25,802 nucleotides of DNA, from NCBI GenBank assembly GCA_041390465.1, contig JAWKPW010000080.1:1-25802 (forward strand). The letters run 5' to 3'. This document shows, one piece after another, positions 16,512 through 22,331 of the stretch. This DNA comes from JAABRU01 sp041390465. Lineage in GTDB: Bacteria; Desulfobacterota; Desulfobacteria; Desulfobacterales; Desulfococcaceae. The notes under the pieces were generated by a model, which saw only the letters and a list, made by a program, of their open reading frames with translations, was not told the origin of the DNA and made no database searches. The translations under genes were made by a program, and so were the position numbers. Positions within the stretch are counted from its first letter, which is position 1; each line of letters opens with the position of its first letter.

Positions 16512-16783
16512 GCACCCTCCCTTTTTTTCATGTTCCGGTGAAGTGTTTTCTTTTTTGACCAGCGTTCCAGAAATCCCATCATGCCGGATTCATAGGCCCT
16601 GTCAACTTTTTCCTCCTCAACCTTCACACCTTCGGCCCCCCGCAGGGCTGTGCGCATACAGTCTGTCTTGCAGAAACAGACCATGCAGGATTCGGGGGAA
16701 TGCCGCAGACCATCCTCCCCCATGGGAAAAACAATATCCATTTTCCCGAAACAGTAAGGCCGTTCCTCATTTTCACATATCAT
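16508..16783 (-). CDS. Small Cys-rich protein coupled to pgk
   Basis: I do not recognise this protein of about 91 aa. It has a cysteine cluster CMVCFCKTDC (C-x2-C-x-C-x3-C) and a further C-x7-C pair at the N-terminus (CENEERPYC), so binding of an Fe-S cluster or zinc is plausible. The C-terminus is basic and charged. I chose the ATG at 16783, because AAAGGAG lies 12 nt upstream of it; the frame is open to 16840, but that longer start would run through a repeat-like stretch. Its stop overlaps the pgk ATG (ATGA), so the two are translationally coupled. The pairing with pgk does not reveal its function. Confidence 0.75.
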   Translation of the reverse strand: MICENEERPYCFGKMDIVFPMGEDGLRHSPESCMVCFCKTDCMRTALRGAEGVKVEEEKVDRAYESGMMGFLERWSKKKTLHRNMKKREGA

Positions 16784-16806
16784 TGCAAAGAATATCTCCT
16801 TTTTTT

Positions 16807-16875
16807 GAGTGAGGGGTGAGGGGGTATGAGTGATGGGCACGCAGAGTCAGTACCGACACGCATCACGCCTCACTT
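16807..16875. repeat. GTGAGGGGTGAGGG / CATCACGCCTCAC low-complexity repeat
   Basis: The spacer between radC and the Cys-rich gene consists of GTGAGGGGTGAGGGGGTATGAGTG followed by the roughly inverted CATCACGCCTCAC. It resembles the scattered 'GTGATGAGTGAGGGGTGAG' words found in many bacterial genomes. It does not look coding. Confidence 0.4.
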
Positions 16876-16876
16876 T

Positions 16877-17596
16877 TCATTCCTTCCGGTCAAATTCCCT
16901 GTTCATTTCCGCAATATAGCCCCGATCCGCAAAACTGAAATAATTGTTGTCCCCTATGACCAGATGCTCATGCACGGTAATGCCCATGACACGGCAGGCA
17001 AAGACCAGTTGGCGGGTGATGGACACGTCCTCGGCCGATGGGCTGGGATCTCCGGACGGATGGTTATGCGCGAAAATCAGGGCTGCTGCATTGTGCTCCA
17101 AAGCAGACTGCACCACTTCCCTGGGATACACGGAACTGGCGGTAAGGGTTCCCTCAAAAAGCGTTTTTGCGGAAATGACCCTGTTGCGCGCGTCCAGAAA
17201 AAGCACTTTGAAGCATTCCCGGCGCTTGTCCTTCATATGGTAATACAGGTATTCAAACAGATCCTTTGCATTGTTGATGGCATCTTTCTGCACCAGCTTT
17301 TTTTCCAGATACCGATCCGCGACTGCCCGGATCAGCCGTATGCCAAAAATATTTTTCGGCCCCACTCCTTTGGTTTCGCAAAGTTCTCTGGGACTGGCCT
17401 CGAACACAGCCTGCAGGGTTTTGAAGCGCGCCAGCAGTTCCTTTGCCTCATTTTTGCAGTCTTTTCTGGGAGTTCCAATCGTCAGAAGCAGTTCGATGAC
17501 TTCATAATCCTGAAATCCTTCCAGACCTGATGTCATAAACCGTTCCCGCAGCCGTTCCCGATGCCCTGCGCCTTTATGTTCTGATTCACCTGTCAT
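16877..17596 (-). CDS. radC: RadC-family JAB/MPN domain protein
   Basis: RadC proteins are widely conserved; a role in DNA repair was proposed but their biochemical activity is unsettled. The 239-aa product begins with HRERLRERF (12-20) and YEVIELLL (31-38), followed by a helix-hairpin-helix region with GVGPKN (77-82). The metal-binding JAMM motif is complete: His177 and His179 in AHNHPSGDPSPSAED and Asp190. This is the usual full-length form. The ATG at 17596 has only a weak upstream Shine-Dalgarno, but the ORF agrees with family length. It lies upstream of the pgk operon in the same direction, separated by 93 bp. Confidence 0.94.
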   Translation of the reverse strand: MTGESEHKGAGHRERLRERFMTSGLEGFQDYEVIELLLTIGTPRKDCKNEAKELLARFKTLQAVFEASPRELCETKGVGPKNIFGIRLIRAVADRYLEKKLVQKDAINNAKDLFEYLYYHMKDKRRECFKVLFLDARNRVISAKTLFEGTLTASSVYPREVVQSALEHNAAALIFAHNHPSGDPSPSAEDVSITRQLVFACRVMGITVHEHLVIGDNNYFSFADRGYIAEMNREFDRKE

Positions 17597-17910
17597 AATA
17601 ATTTGTTTTTATGCATTCTGTCAAAAATATCTCCGGACATGAGCCGTTCAAACGGACCGTCTGTCCTCCTGCACAGATTTTCCTGATACAAAAAAAACAG
17701 ACACAGCGCAGCCATGCACGATCAGGCCATTCCGGACAGGCATAAAATGAACAGTCTCTTTGCATTTTCTGCACTGAAAAATTATCCAAATTATGGAACA
17801 GACATCTCTTATGAAACCAATCTCATTCCAAAACTTGCAAAAAATGCAGCTTTTCTGCAAAATTTTGCTGTTTTTGCAACTGCGGGGGCTCTGTTCCGGC
17901 AATCCGGAAA

Positions 17911-18092
17911 GATTTGACAAACTTTCAAAATTTGACAGTGGGTCAAATTGGCTGACAATGTCATCCCATCCGGGATTCTGATTTGTTTTTTGCATTTTTT
18001 GCTGTAACAATTTCAATCCTTTCGGATTTTTTCCGCATCCGTGACAGGATCAGATCAACGGATTTGACCCACTGTCCAAAATTTGTCAAATC
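17911..18092. repeat. Dispersed MITE-like element, copy 2 (long inverted ends)
   Basis: The core 17933-18077 matches copy 1 (14026-14168). The ends are near-perfect inverted repeats: TGACAGTGGGTCAAAT at 17933-17948 against ATTTGACCCACTGTC near 18062-18076. A second, outer pair adds GATTTGACAAA (17911-17921) and TTTGTCAAATC (18082-18092). There is no ORF. It fills the radC-CBS spacer (17597-18183). The rest of that spacer is AT-rich, with TGCAAAAA words near 17834-17880 and nothing else I can name. Confidence 0.7.
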
Positions 18093-18121
18093 TTGTACAG
18101 AATTTTGTGCAGAGTTTTCAG

Positions 18122-18154
18122 AACAACCGGATTTTTCCGAAAAATCCGGTTGTT
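18122..18154. terminator. Hairpin terminator after the CBS gene
   Basis: AACAACCGGATTTTT and AAAAATCCGGTTGTT form a perfect 15-bp stem around a 3-base loop, 29 bp past the CBS stop codon. The bases between (GAATACCCGAAAACTTTCGCTTGCGTACTT) recur in similar form after the DUF362 gene. Confidence 0.7.
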
Positions 18155-18183
18155 GGAATACCCGAAAACTTTCGCTTGCGTAC

Positions 18184-18666
18184 TTATCTCCTGTCAATGC
18201 CCATCCAGGTTTTGCAGATATGGCTGTAAACTTCCGCAAGGTAAACCATTCCGATGATTTTTCCATTCTCCAGAACCGGAAGTCGGCGGCATCTTTCCTT
18301 CACCATCCGGTCAATCACTTCCATCAGATCCGTATCCGCAGAAACATAACGGACAGGGGAATTCATGACCTGCCCAACCCGTAACCCCCTGAATCGCTTC
18401 ACATAAGACAGAAGCTCCGCTTCTCCGAAATTGAGATTTTCCCCCATATAATTCAGAAAAGGGGGTCTTATATGGTAAAGCACATCAAACATGGAAACCA
18501 CACCCACCAGATTTCCATAGTCATCTGTCACCAAAGTGGATATGGTTTTGTAACCCGTCGGCCGGGCCTTTCCCTCAAGAATGATCCGCACAGCCTTTTC
18601 AACCGGTTCATTCTGCTCAATCATATTGAATTCCCTTGACATCACATCTTTTGCCGTGTATCTCAT
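18184..18666 (-). CDS. Tandem CBS-domain protein
   Basis: This is a stand-alone pair of CBS domains (160 aa), the type that senses adenine nucleotides or S-adenosyl compounds and regulates a partner. The first CBS repeat spans about 1-70 (AKDVMSREFNMIEQNEPVEKA ... LVTDDYGNLVGVVSMFDVL) and the second about 95-155 (VGQVMNSPVRYVSADTDL ... LPVLENGKIIGMVYLAEVY). There is no fused catalytic domain, so the partner is unknown. AAGGAGAAGG lies directly upstream of the ATG at 18666. A strong hairpin follows the stop, so it is probably a single-gene transcript. Confidence 0.92.
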   Translation of the reverse strand: MRYTAKDVMSREFNMIEQNEPVEKAVRIILEGKARPTGYKTISTLVTDDYGNLVGVVSMFDVLYHIRPPFLNYMGENLNFGEAELLSYVKRFRGLRVGQVMNSPVRYVSADTDLMEVIDRMVKERCRRLPVLENGKIIGMVYLAEVYSHICKTWMGIDRR

Positions 18667-18741
18667 TTCCTTCTCCTTATCTGCTGAATATCGTTATCTT
18701 CCCGCATCCAATCTCAGAAGATCAAAAATCTCCCCAAGGAC

Positions 18742-18875
18742 TGCAAAATTGTATTTTTGCATCCTGAACGGAAAAGTGATTTTATGCGAAAATGCAGTTT
18801 ATGCAAAAGGTTGCTGCACATCTCCCATGTTCCCGGATGAGAAAGGTGCATCCATGCAAAAATGCAATTTTTGCA
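18742..18875. repeat. TGCAAAAA palindromes in a large non-coding spacer
   Basis: TGCAAAATTGTATTTTTGCA (18742-18761) and TGCAAAAAT-GCA-ATTTTTGCA (18855-18875, perfect 9-bp arms) are two copies of one palindromic design, with a weaker relative near 18785-18805. They lie in the 18667-19397 spacer, upstream of the divergent CBS and 64-aa genes. ORFs here lack ribosome sites and protein-like composition. Apart from these palindromes and one possible promoter, I see nothing in the spacer. Confidence 0.4.
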
Positions 18876-19265
18876 CTCCCGAAACTGCCTGAAAGCCGAG
18901 CTGCTGAACATTTCCCGCGTCCTGAAGCAGATTTTCCTGGAAATACCGTATATTGCAAAACGGAACACAGGTGTTCAGACTTTGGCTGTTCCCGGTCTGA
19001 GAGTTTGCAGCGGAGTGTCTGTCCTGATGATCTGAAAATGCCCGTGCCCCTCTGCCGGAACATGTCTCCGGCCTGTTTATGAAGAACATGCAAAACCGGA
19101 AACCTTTATCACTTCTTATTTTCGCCAAGCCCCAGTGCCTTCTGTTTTCCCGGAACAGATTCTCTTATGGTATCTTTTTTTTATGAAACTGTAAACAGTT
19201 TGTTTGAATTGGATTTTATATATTTTTTCGGAAATCGGAAAAATAATTTCTCAAATCAGAAAAAT

Positions 19266-19281
19266 TGGCACGGAAATTGAA
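19266..19281 (+). promoter_or_regulatory. Weak sigma54-like promoter upstream of the 64-aa gene
   Basis: TGGCACG-GAAA-TTGAA has a perfect -24 half and the right spacing, but the -12 element has GA where the nearly invariant GC is expected. It lies about 120 bp before the ATG at 19398. It is noted because the window encodes a sigma54 activator and has a much better site at 4833-4848. Confidence 0.25.
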
Positions 19282-19397
19282 TATAAAAATGGCAAGGCAT
19301 TTACAATTGCAGCACCGTTCCCATCCCCCTTTGTTCAGAGGCAGGACAGGGGAAAACCGGGGAGGAGAGGATCATTTCTGCATCACAGGAGGATGTT

Positions 19398-19592
19398 ATG
19401 AACCCCATACCCTTGAGAATCGAAGATACCAGTCTGGAAGTTTTTGCAAGAATTGCCCGATCAGAGGCGCACAAATATGACTGTTCCATGGAGATTGACT
19501 ATTCCGGAAGCAACAGAAATATCAGGATGAGCGGAGACTGCGCCTGTGCCCCGCATATTCTGGAGGAACTGAAAAATATTTTTATAAAATAA
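19398..19592 (+). CDS. Small orphan protein (64 aa)
   Basis: I do not recognise this protein. It is acidic to neutral, with no membrane segment or signal peptide. It contains a CAC pair near the middle (GDCACAPHILEEL) and a C-terminal helix (HILEELKNIFIK). The N-terminal half (LEVFARIARSEAHKYDCSMEIDYSGSN, split by a predicted turn) reads as helix then strand, so a small alpha/beta fold is possible. Evidence that it is real: AGGAGG 5 nt upstream of the ATG, protein-like composition, and a strong intrinsic terminator about 55 bp after the stop. It is probably a single-gene transcript. Confidence 0.7.
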   Translation: MNPIPLRIEDTSLEVFARIARSEAHKYDCSMEIDYSGSNRNIRMSGDCACAPHILEELKNIFIK

Positions 19593-19645
19593 GGTGACCG
19601 CGGAGGTGCAGGTATGGTATCCCTCATGCAAAAATCCGGGGAATC

Positions 19646-19682
19646 AAGGGCTGCGGACAGATTCCGCAGCCCTTAATTTTTT
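19646..19682 (+). terminator. Intrinsic terminator after the 64-aa gene
   Basis: AAGGGCTGCGGA (19646-19657) and TCCGCAGCCCTT (19663-19674) make a perfect 12-bp stem around CAGAT, followed by AATTTTTTTT. This is the best rho-independent terminator in the window. Confidence 0.9.
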
Positions 19683-19719
19683 TTATACCTTCCGGATTTG
19701 CGCAGTTTCAGACCCTTAT

Positions 19720-19752
19720 GCAGATGCATTCCGCAGCTCTTAATTTTTTTTA
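19720..19752 (+). repeat. Partial duplicate of the 19646-19682 terminator
   Basis: GCAGATGCATTCCGCAGCTCTTAATTTTTTTTATA repeats the loop, 3' arm and T-run of the terminator just upstream (CAGATTCCGCAGCCCTTAATTTTTTTTATA), without a matching 5' arm. The bases between the two (CTTCCGGATTTGCGCAGTTTCAG, around 19687-19709) also resemble CTTCCGGATGTGCACGGTTTCAG at 19840-19862 over the end of the DUF362 gene. It looks like a local duplication. Confidence 0.5.
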
Positions 19753-19792
19753 TAGGCAGGTCAGCATAAATTTGGGGGCGCTGTGCTTTCAG

Positions 19793-19806
19793 AAAAACCG
19801 GTTTTT
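19793..19806. terminator. Palindrome downstream of the DUF362 gene
   Basis: AAAAACCGGTTTTT is a perfect 14-bp palindrome 52 bp past the DUF362 stop. The bases between it and the gene (GAATGCCCAAAAACGTTCGGTTGCGCACTT) match the stretch after the CBS gene, which also leads into a CCGG hairpin. A terminator role is likely by analogy, but without a loop the fold is less sure. Confidence 0.4.
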
Positions 19807-19858
19807 TGAATGCCCAAAAACGTTCGGTTGCGCACTTGCCTTCCGGATGTGCACGGTT

Positions 19859-20863
19859 TCAGGCATCCGCTGTCCGGATTTGCAGATTTTCCGTATCCAT
19901 GCGCCCCAGTCCCCGTTCATGGGCAAGCCGGATGTGCTTTACCTGCCGGGGCTCAAAACGTTTGCCGTACCATTCAAACATGCGCACAGCCTGCGCATCT
20001 GCGGCCACCATGTCGGCTGAGGCAATCACAGTTCTCATGTTCAGAACTTTCCCCGGGCCGCCGGGCCCGCCGGTGGAAAGAACACGGGAGGCATCCACAA
20101 CCACAAGCTGCGGTTTGAGCAGACTGGCCAAATCTGCAATGGATTCATGCAGATCATAGCGGCTGTGCATGATGCCCCGATTCCAGATCAGTCCCATCAT
20201 CCCTTTCATGGACAGACTGACTCCCGCACCGCTGTGGGATTTGGCCACAGGCGCGGCAATCAGGACATCCGCTTCCAGCACATCCCGCATTACATCGGTT
20301 TCCTTCATCTGCGCACCTGCGGGAATCCGGACAGATTTGTAAAAATCGCTGTCTGTAATGGCATAAACCGTATTTTCGTCAAATACCCCGCAGGCAGTTT
20401 TGATGCCTTCGATGCAAAGTTCCCCGCGGCGGAGCGGATGATCCAGCACCCGGATTCTGGCGGCTTTGGCTTCTTTGCACAGGCTCACCAGTTCCCGCAC
20501 CACTTCCGGATGGGTGTTGCTGGCCTCTTCGGTCTGGCTGGAAAAACTCATATTGGGTTTGATGACCACTTTGTTTCCGGGTTTGACAAATCGGCCAATG
20601 CCTCCGATAAGTTCCACAGCTTTGCGCACAGCAGGCCCAGGATCTCCTTTGGCAATTCCAATATCCGGGAAATCAGCGCCGGACAGGGCTTTGGGAAAGA
20701 AAAATCCGGGTGCCGCGCCTGCTGAAACAAGCAGTGCACCTTTGATCTGCTGCTTCAGAAACTCGCGGCGGCTGATGTTCCGGGAAAGAAAAAGCGAAGT
20801 GAAAAAATTTTTTGCATTCATTCCGACCCCCTTTTCTCTGTTTTCAGGATACCGGTATGTCAT
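19859..20863 (-). CDS. Tat-exported DUF362-domain protein
   Basis: DUF362 proteins are widespread in anaerobes; a general function is not established. The 334-aa product begins with a charged region and a twin-arginine motif SRREFLK (31-37). A hydrophobic stretch follows (GALLVSAGAAPGFFF, 42-56), with a probable cleavage near ALSGA, so it should be a folded periplasmic protein. The conserved body includes VIKPNMSFSS (about 99-108), NTHPEVVRELV, VLDHPLRRGE, the APVAKSHSGAGVSLSMKGMMG stretch around 200-220 and VVVDASRVLSTGGPGGPG. The usual ferredoxin-like 4-Cys motif of some DUF362 proteins is absent. GAAGGAGA lies 7 nt before the ATG at 20863. A second Met at 20821 is a possible alternative and would keep the Tat signal. 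Confidence 0.88.
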   Translation of the reverse strand: MTYRYPENREKGVGMNAKNFFTSLFLSRNISRREFLKQQIKGALLVSAGAAPGFFFPKALSGADFPDIGIAKGDPGPAVRKAVELIGGIGRFVKPGNKVVIKPNMSFSSQTEEASNTHPEVVRELVSLCKEAKAARIRVLDHPLRRGELCIEGIKTACGVFDENTVYAITDSDFYKSVRIPAGAQMKETDVMRDVLEADVLIAAPVAKSHSGAGVSLSMKGMMGLIWNRGIMHSRYDLHESIADLASLLKPQLVVVDASRVLSTGGPGGPGKVLNMRTVIASADMVAADAQAVRMFEWYGKRFEPRQVKHIRLAHERGLGRMDTENLQIRTADA

Positions 20864-21010
20864 CTCATATTCTCCTTCTCAGTTTTTCATGAAAACTTTC
20901 ACGGGCTTCAAATCACGATAAAACAACAATTCTGTCATCTTAAAAAATTTCATGGACAATTCTGCAACAAACAGGACAAAATCACTTTCGGATTTCCGGC
21001 TACAAACATG

Positions 21011-21027
21011 CCGTCCCTATGGGACGG
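21011..21027. repeat. CCGTCCC/GGGACGG hairpin repeat
   Basis: CCGTCCC-TAT-GGGACGG is a perfect 7-bp stem with a 3-base loop, set within GCTACAAACATG...GAGCTT. It has the look of a dispersed intergenic palindrome. It lies in the 20864-21266 spacer, which otherwise holds only the left half of a longer repeat (21190-21256). Confidence 0.45.
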
Positions 21028-21189
21028 AGCTTAACGTAATGACATTGGTGGGGAATATGGGAACAGGGAGAACACCGCATCCGGAGTCCTGAACGGAAAG
21101 TTTGAGAACCTGCACCTGCATTTTCCGCCAAATTTTCTGTTTGGCACTCCGGAAATTCGTTAATTTAACGGCATTGACGCAAAGCATGG

Positions 21190-21256
21190 GAATGAGAATC
21201 CTGTGAATCCGTTAATCAGGTGAATCAAGGTTCAGACATTCCCGGTCAGTCTGTTC
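21190..21256. repeat. Left half of a dispersed palindromic repeat, interrupted by higBA
   Basis: Blocks TCCGTTAATCAGGTGAATC, GGTTCAGACATT and CGGTCAGTCTGTTC match the first half of the intact repeat at 22060-22189. The match stops exactly at GTCAGTCTGTTC (21245-21256) and resumes at 21860, on the other side of the toxin-antitoxin genes. Confidence 0.65.
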
Positions 21257-21266
21257 GGTAGCAGTT

Positions 21267-21563
21267 TCAACAGGTCTGAACGACTGGTATTTTGTCAAAT
21301 TCCTCAATTTCATCAAAGAATTGCCCGGCTGTCCATATATCCGGTTTCACCTGCATATTCAGCCAGCTTTCGGGCGTTGTTTTTGTAGCTCTGGCAACAC
21401 GGACAGCCATTTCCGGCGTCAAAGCAACTTTGCAGCGAAGCAAATCCGAAAGTGACTGGCGGCTGACTTTTAATCGCCTCGCAGCTTCCGTAATTGTCAT
21501 ATTCAGGGGGTTTATCACATCTTCCCGAAGCACTTCTCCGGGATGCACCGGTTTTCTGCTCAT
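21267..21563 (-). CDS. higA: HigA-family antitoxin (XRE helix-turn-helix)
   Basis: HigA neutralises the HigB mRNA interferase and represses the operon. The protein has the family hallmark HPGEVLREDVINPL near the start and a helix-turn-helix at about 25-48 (ITEAARRLKVSRQSLSDLL). The following ALTPEMAVRVARATKTTPESWLNMQ block is also typical. Two ATGs are possible: 21569 lies only 2 nt from AAGGAG, while 21563 has 8 nt spacing and is preferred (98 aa or so). It follows higB by about 18 bp, in the reversed toxin-first order typical of hig modules. Confidence 0.93.
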   Translation of the reverse strand: MSRKPVHPGEVLREDVINPLNMTITEAARRLKVSRQSLSDLLRCKVALTPEMAVRVARATKTTPESWLNMQVKPDIWTAGQFFDEIEEFDKIPVVQTC

Positions 21564-21581
21564 CTGCATTGCTCCTTTTTA

Positions 21582-21851
21582 TCAATGATAATCCACAATA
21601 ATGGCATCTGCTCCGTCAAATCGGAATGTCACCCGCCAATTCCCATTCACCCAGACTGACCACATTCCTTTTTCTTTGCCTTTGAGTTCATGGAGTTTGT
21701 ATCCGGGCAGGTTCATATCATGAGGATTTGCCGAGGCATCCAAACGATCCGGAATACGGGCAAGTTTGGCCGCGTGCTGCGGATTTATTCCGCTTCTGTC
21801 GTCATTGCGGAAGAATTTTTCCAACCCTTTGTGTTTAAAGGATTTGATCAT
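21582..21851 (-). CDS. higB: HigB-family toxin (RelE-like mRNA interferase)
   Basis: HigB cleaves mRNA on the ribosome. The 89-aa protein has the expected length and motifs: KSFKHKGLEKFF at the N-terminus, the central ARIPDRLDASANPHDMNLPG block, and the C-terminal SVWVNGNWRVTFRF strand pair that carries active-site residues in this family, followed by IIVDYH. It appears intact. It is upstream of higA as in other hig operons. The Shine-Dalgarno before 21851 is poor, and the region upstream is a repeat copy, so the promoter may be inside that repeat. Confidence 0.93.
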   Translation of the reverse strand: MIKSFKHKGLEKFFRNDDRSGINPQHAAKLARIPDRLDASANPHDMNLPGYKLHELKGKEKGMWSVWVNGNWRVTFRFDGADAIIVDYH

Positions 21852-21859
21852 TTTTTTCT

Positions 21860-21940
21860 GTCAGTCTGTTCCAATTTTGTCTGAACAGAATTCACATGAT
21901 TTTAAGATTTGCATGATTATTCAATCCTGTTAATCCTATG
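21860..21940. repeat. Right half of the interrupted palindromic repeat
   Basis: GTCAGTCTGTTCCAATTTTGTCTGAAC, TTCACATGATTTTAAGATT and AATCCTGTTAATCCTATG match the second half of the intact repeat at 22060-22189. It begins with the same 12 bases, GTCAGTCTGTTC, that end the left half at 21256. Confidence 0.65.
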
Positions 21941-21943
21941 CTC

Positions 21944-22049
21944 CTCGTTCCCACGCTTTGCGTGGGAACGCAGATTTGACGCTCTGCGCCTACAGTTTAT
22001 GGAACGCAGAGCGTTCGGGTGGCATTCCCACGCAGAGCGTGGGAACGAG
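21944..22049. repeat. CGTTCCCACGC inverted-repeat element
   Basis: Inverted ends CTCGTTCCCACGCTTTGCGTGGGAACG (21944-21970) and CATTCCCACGCAGAGCGTGGGAACGAG (22023-22049), each also a hairpin, enclose about 50 bp with CGCAGAGCG words. This looks like the common 'GTTCCCACGCTCTGCGTGGGAAC' dispersed element. It has no credible ORF. Confidence 0.7.
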
Positions 22050-22059
22050 AGGGATTTTC

Positions 22060-22189
22060 CAATCCTGTTAATCCGTTAATCCTGAAAATCCCGGTTCAGA
22101 CATTTCCGGTCAGTCTGTTCCAAATTTGTCTGAACCGGGATTCACATGATTTTAAGATTGCCATGATTTTTCATCCTGTTAATCCTATG
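22060..22189. repeat. Intact dispersed palindromic repeat
   Basis: The order of words is CCTGTTAATCCGTTAATCC, GGTTCAGACATTTCCGGTCAG, CTGTTCCAAATTTGTCTGAACC, ATTCACATGATTTTAAGATT, TCCTGTTAATCCTATG. GGTTCAGACA and TGTCTGAACC are inverted arms. This copy serves as the empty-site reference for the copy split by higBA. A third, partial copy is at 22302-22345. Confidence 0.65.
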
Positions 22190-22190
22190 T

Positions 22191-22296
22191 CTGTTCCCAC
22201 GCTCTATAGGGGAATTCAGGTTCAGAGGGGGCCATTCACGGAACGCGGAGCGGTCCGAAGTGGCATTCCCACGCAGAGAGTTGTGGGAACGAGAGG
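22191..22296. repeat. Degenerate second CGTTCCCACGC element
   Basis: CTGTTCCCACGCTCTATAGG at the left and GCATTCCCACGCAGAGAGTTGTGGGAACGAG at the right match the 21944-22049 element, but the left inner arm is lost and the interior is rearranged. It is again flanked by CCTGTTAATCC words, so the two repeat families are interleaved. Confidence 0.5.
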
Positions 22297-22331
22297 ATTT
22301 TCCAATCCTGTTAATCCGTTAATCAAGTGAA

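Noticed and set aside
18799..19128. A 109-aa minus-strand frame and overlapping frames in the CBS/64-aa spacer
   Set aside because: Composition is not protein-like, there is no ribosome site, and the region is built from palindromic words.
19614..19676. A 20-codon frame (MVSLMQKSGESRAADRFRSP) preceded by GGAGG
   Set aside because: Its last codons are the terminator stem itself and it has no further support; the RBS-like sequence alone is not enough.
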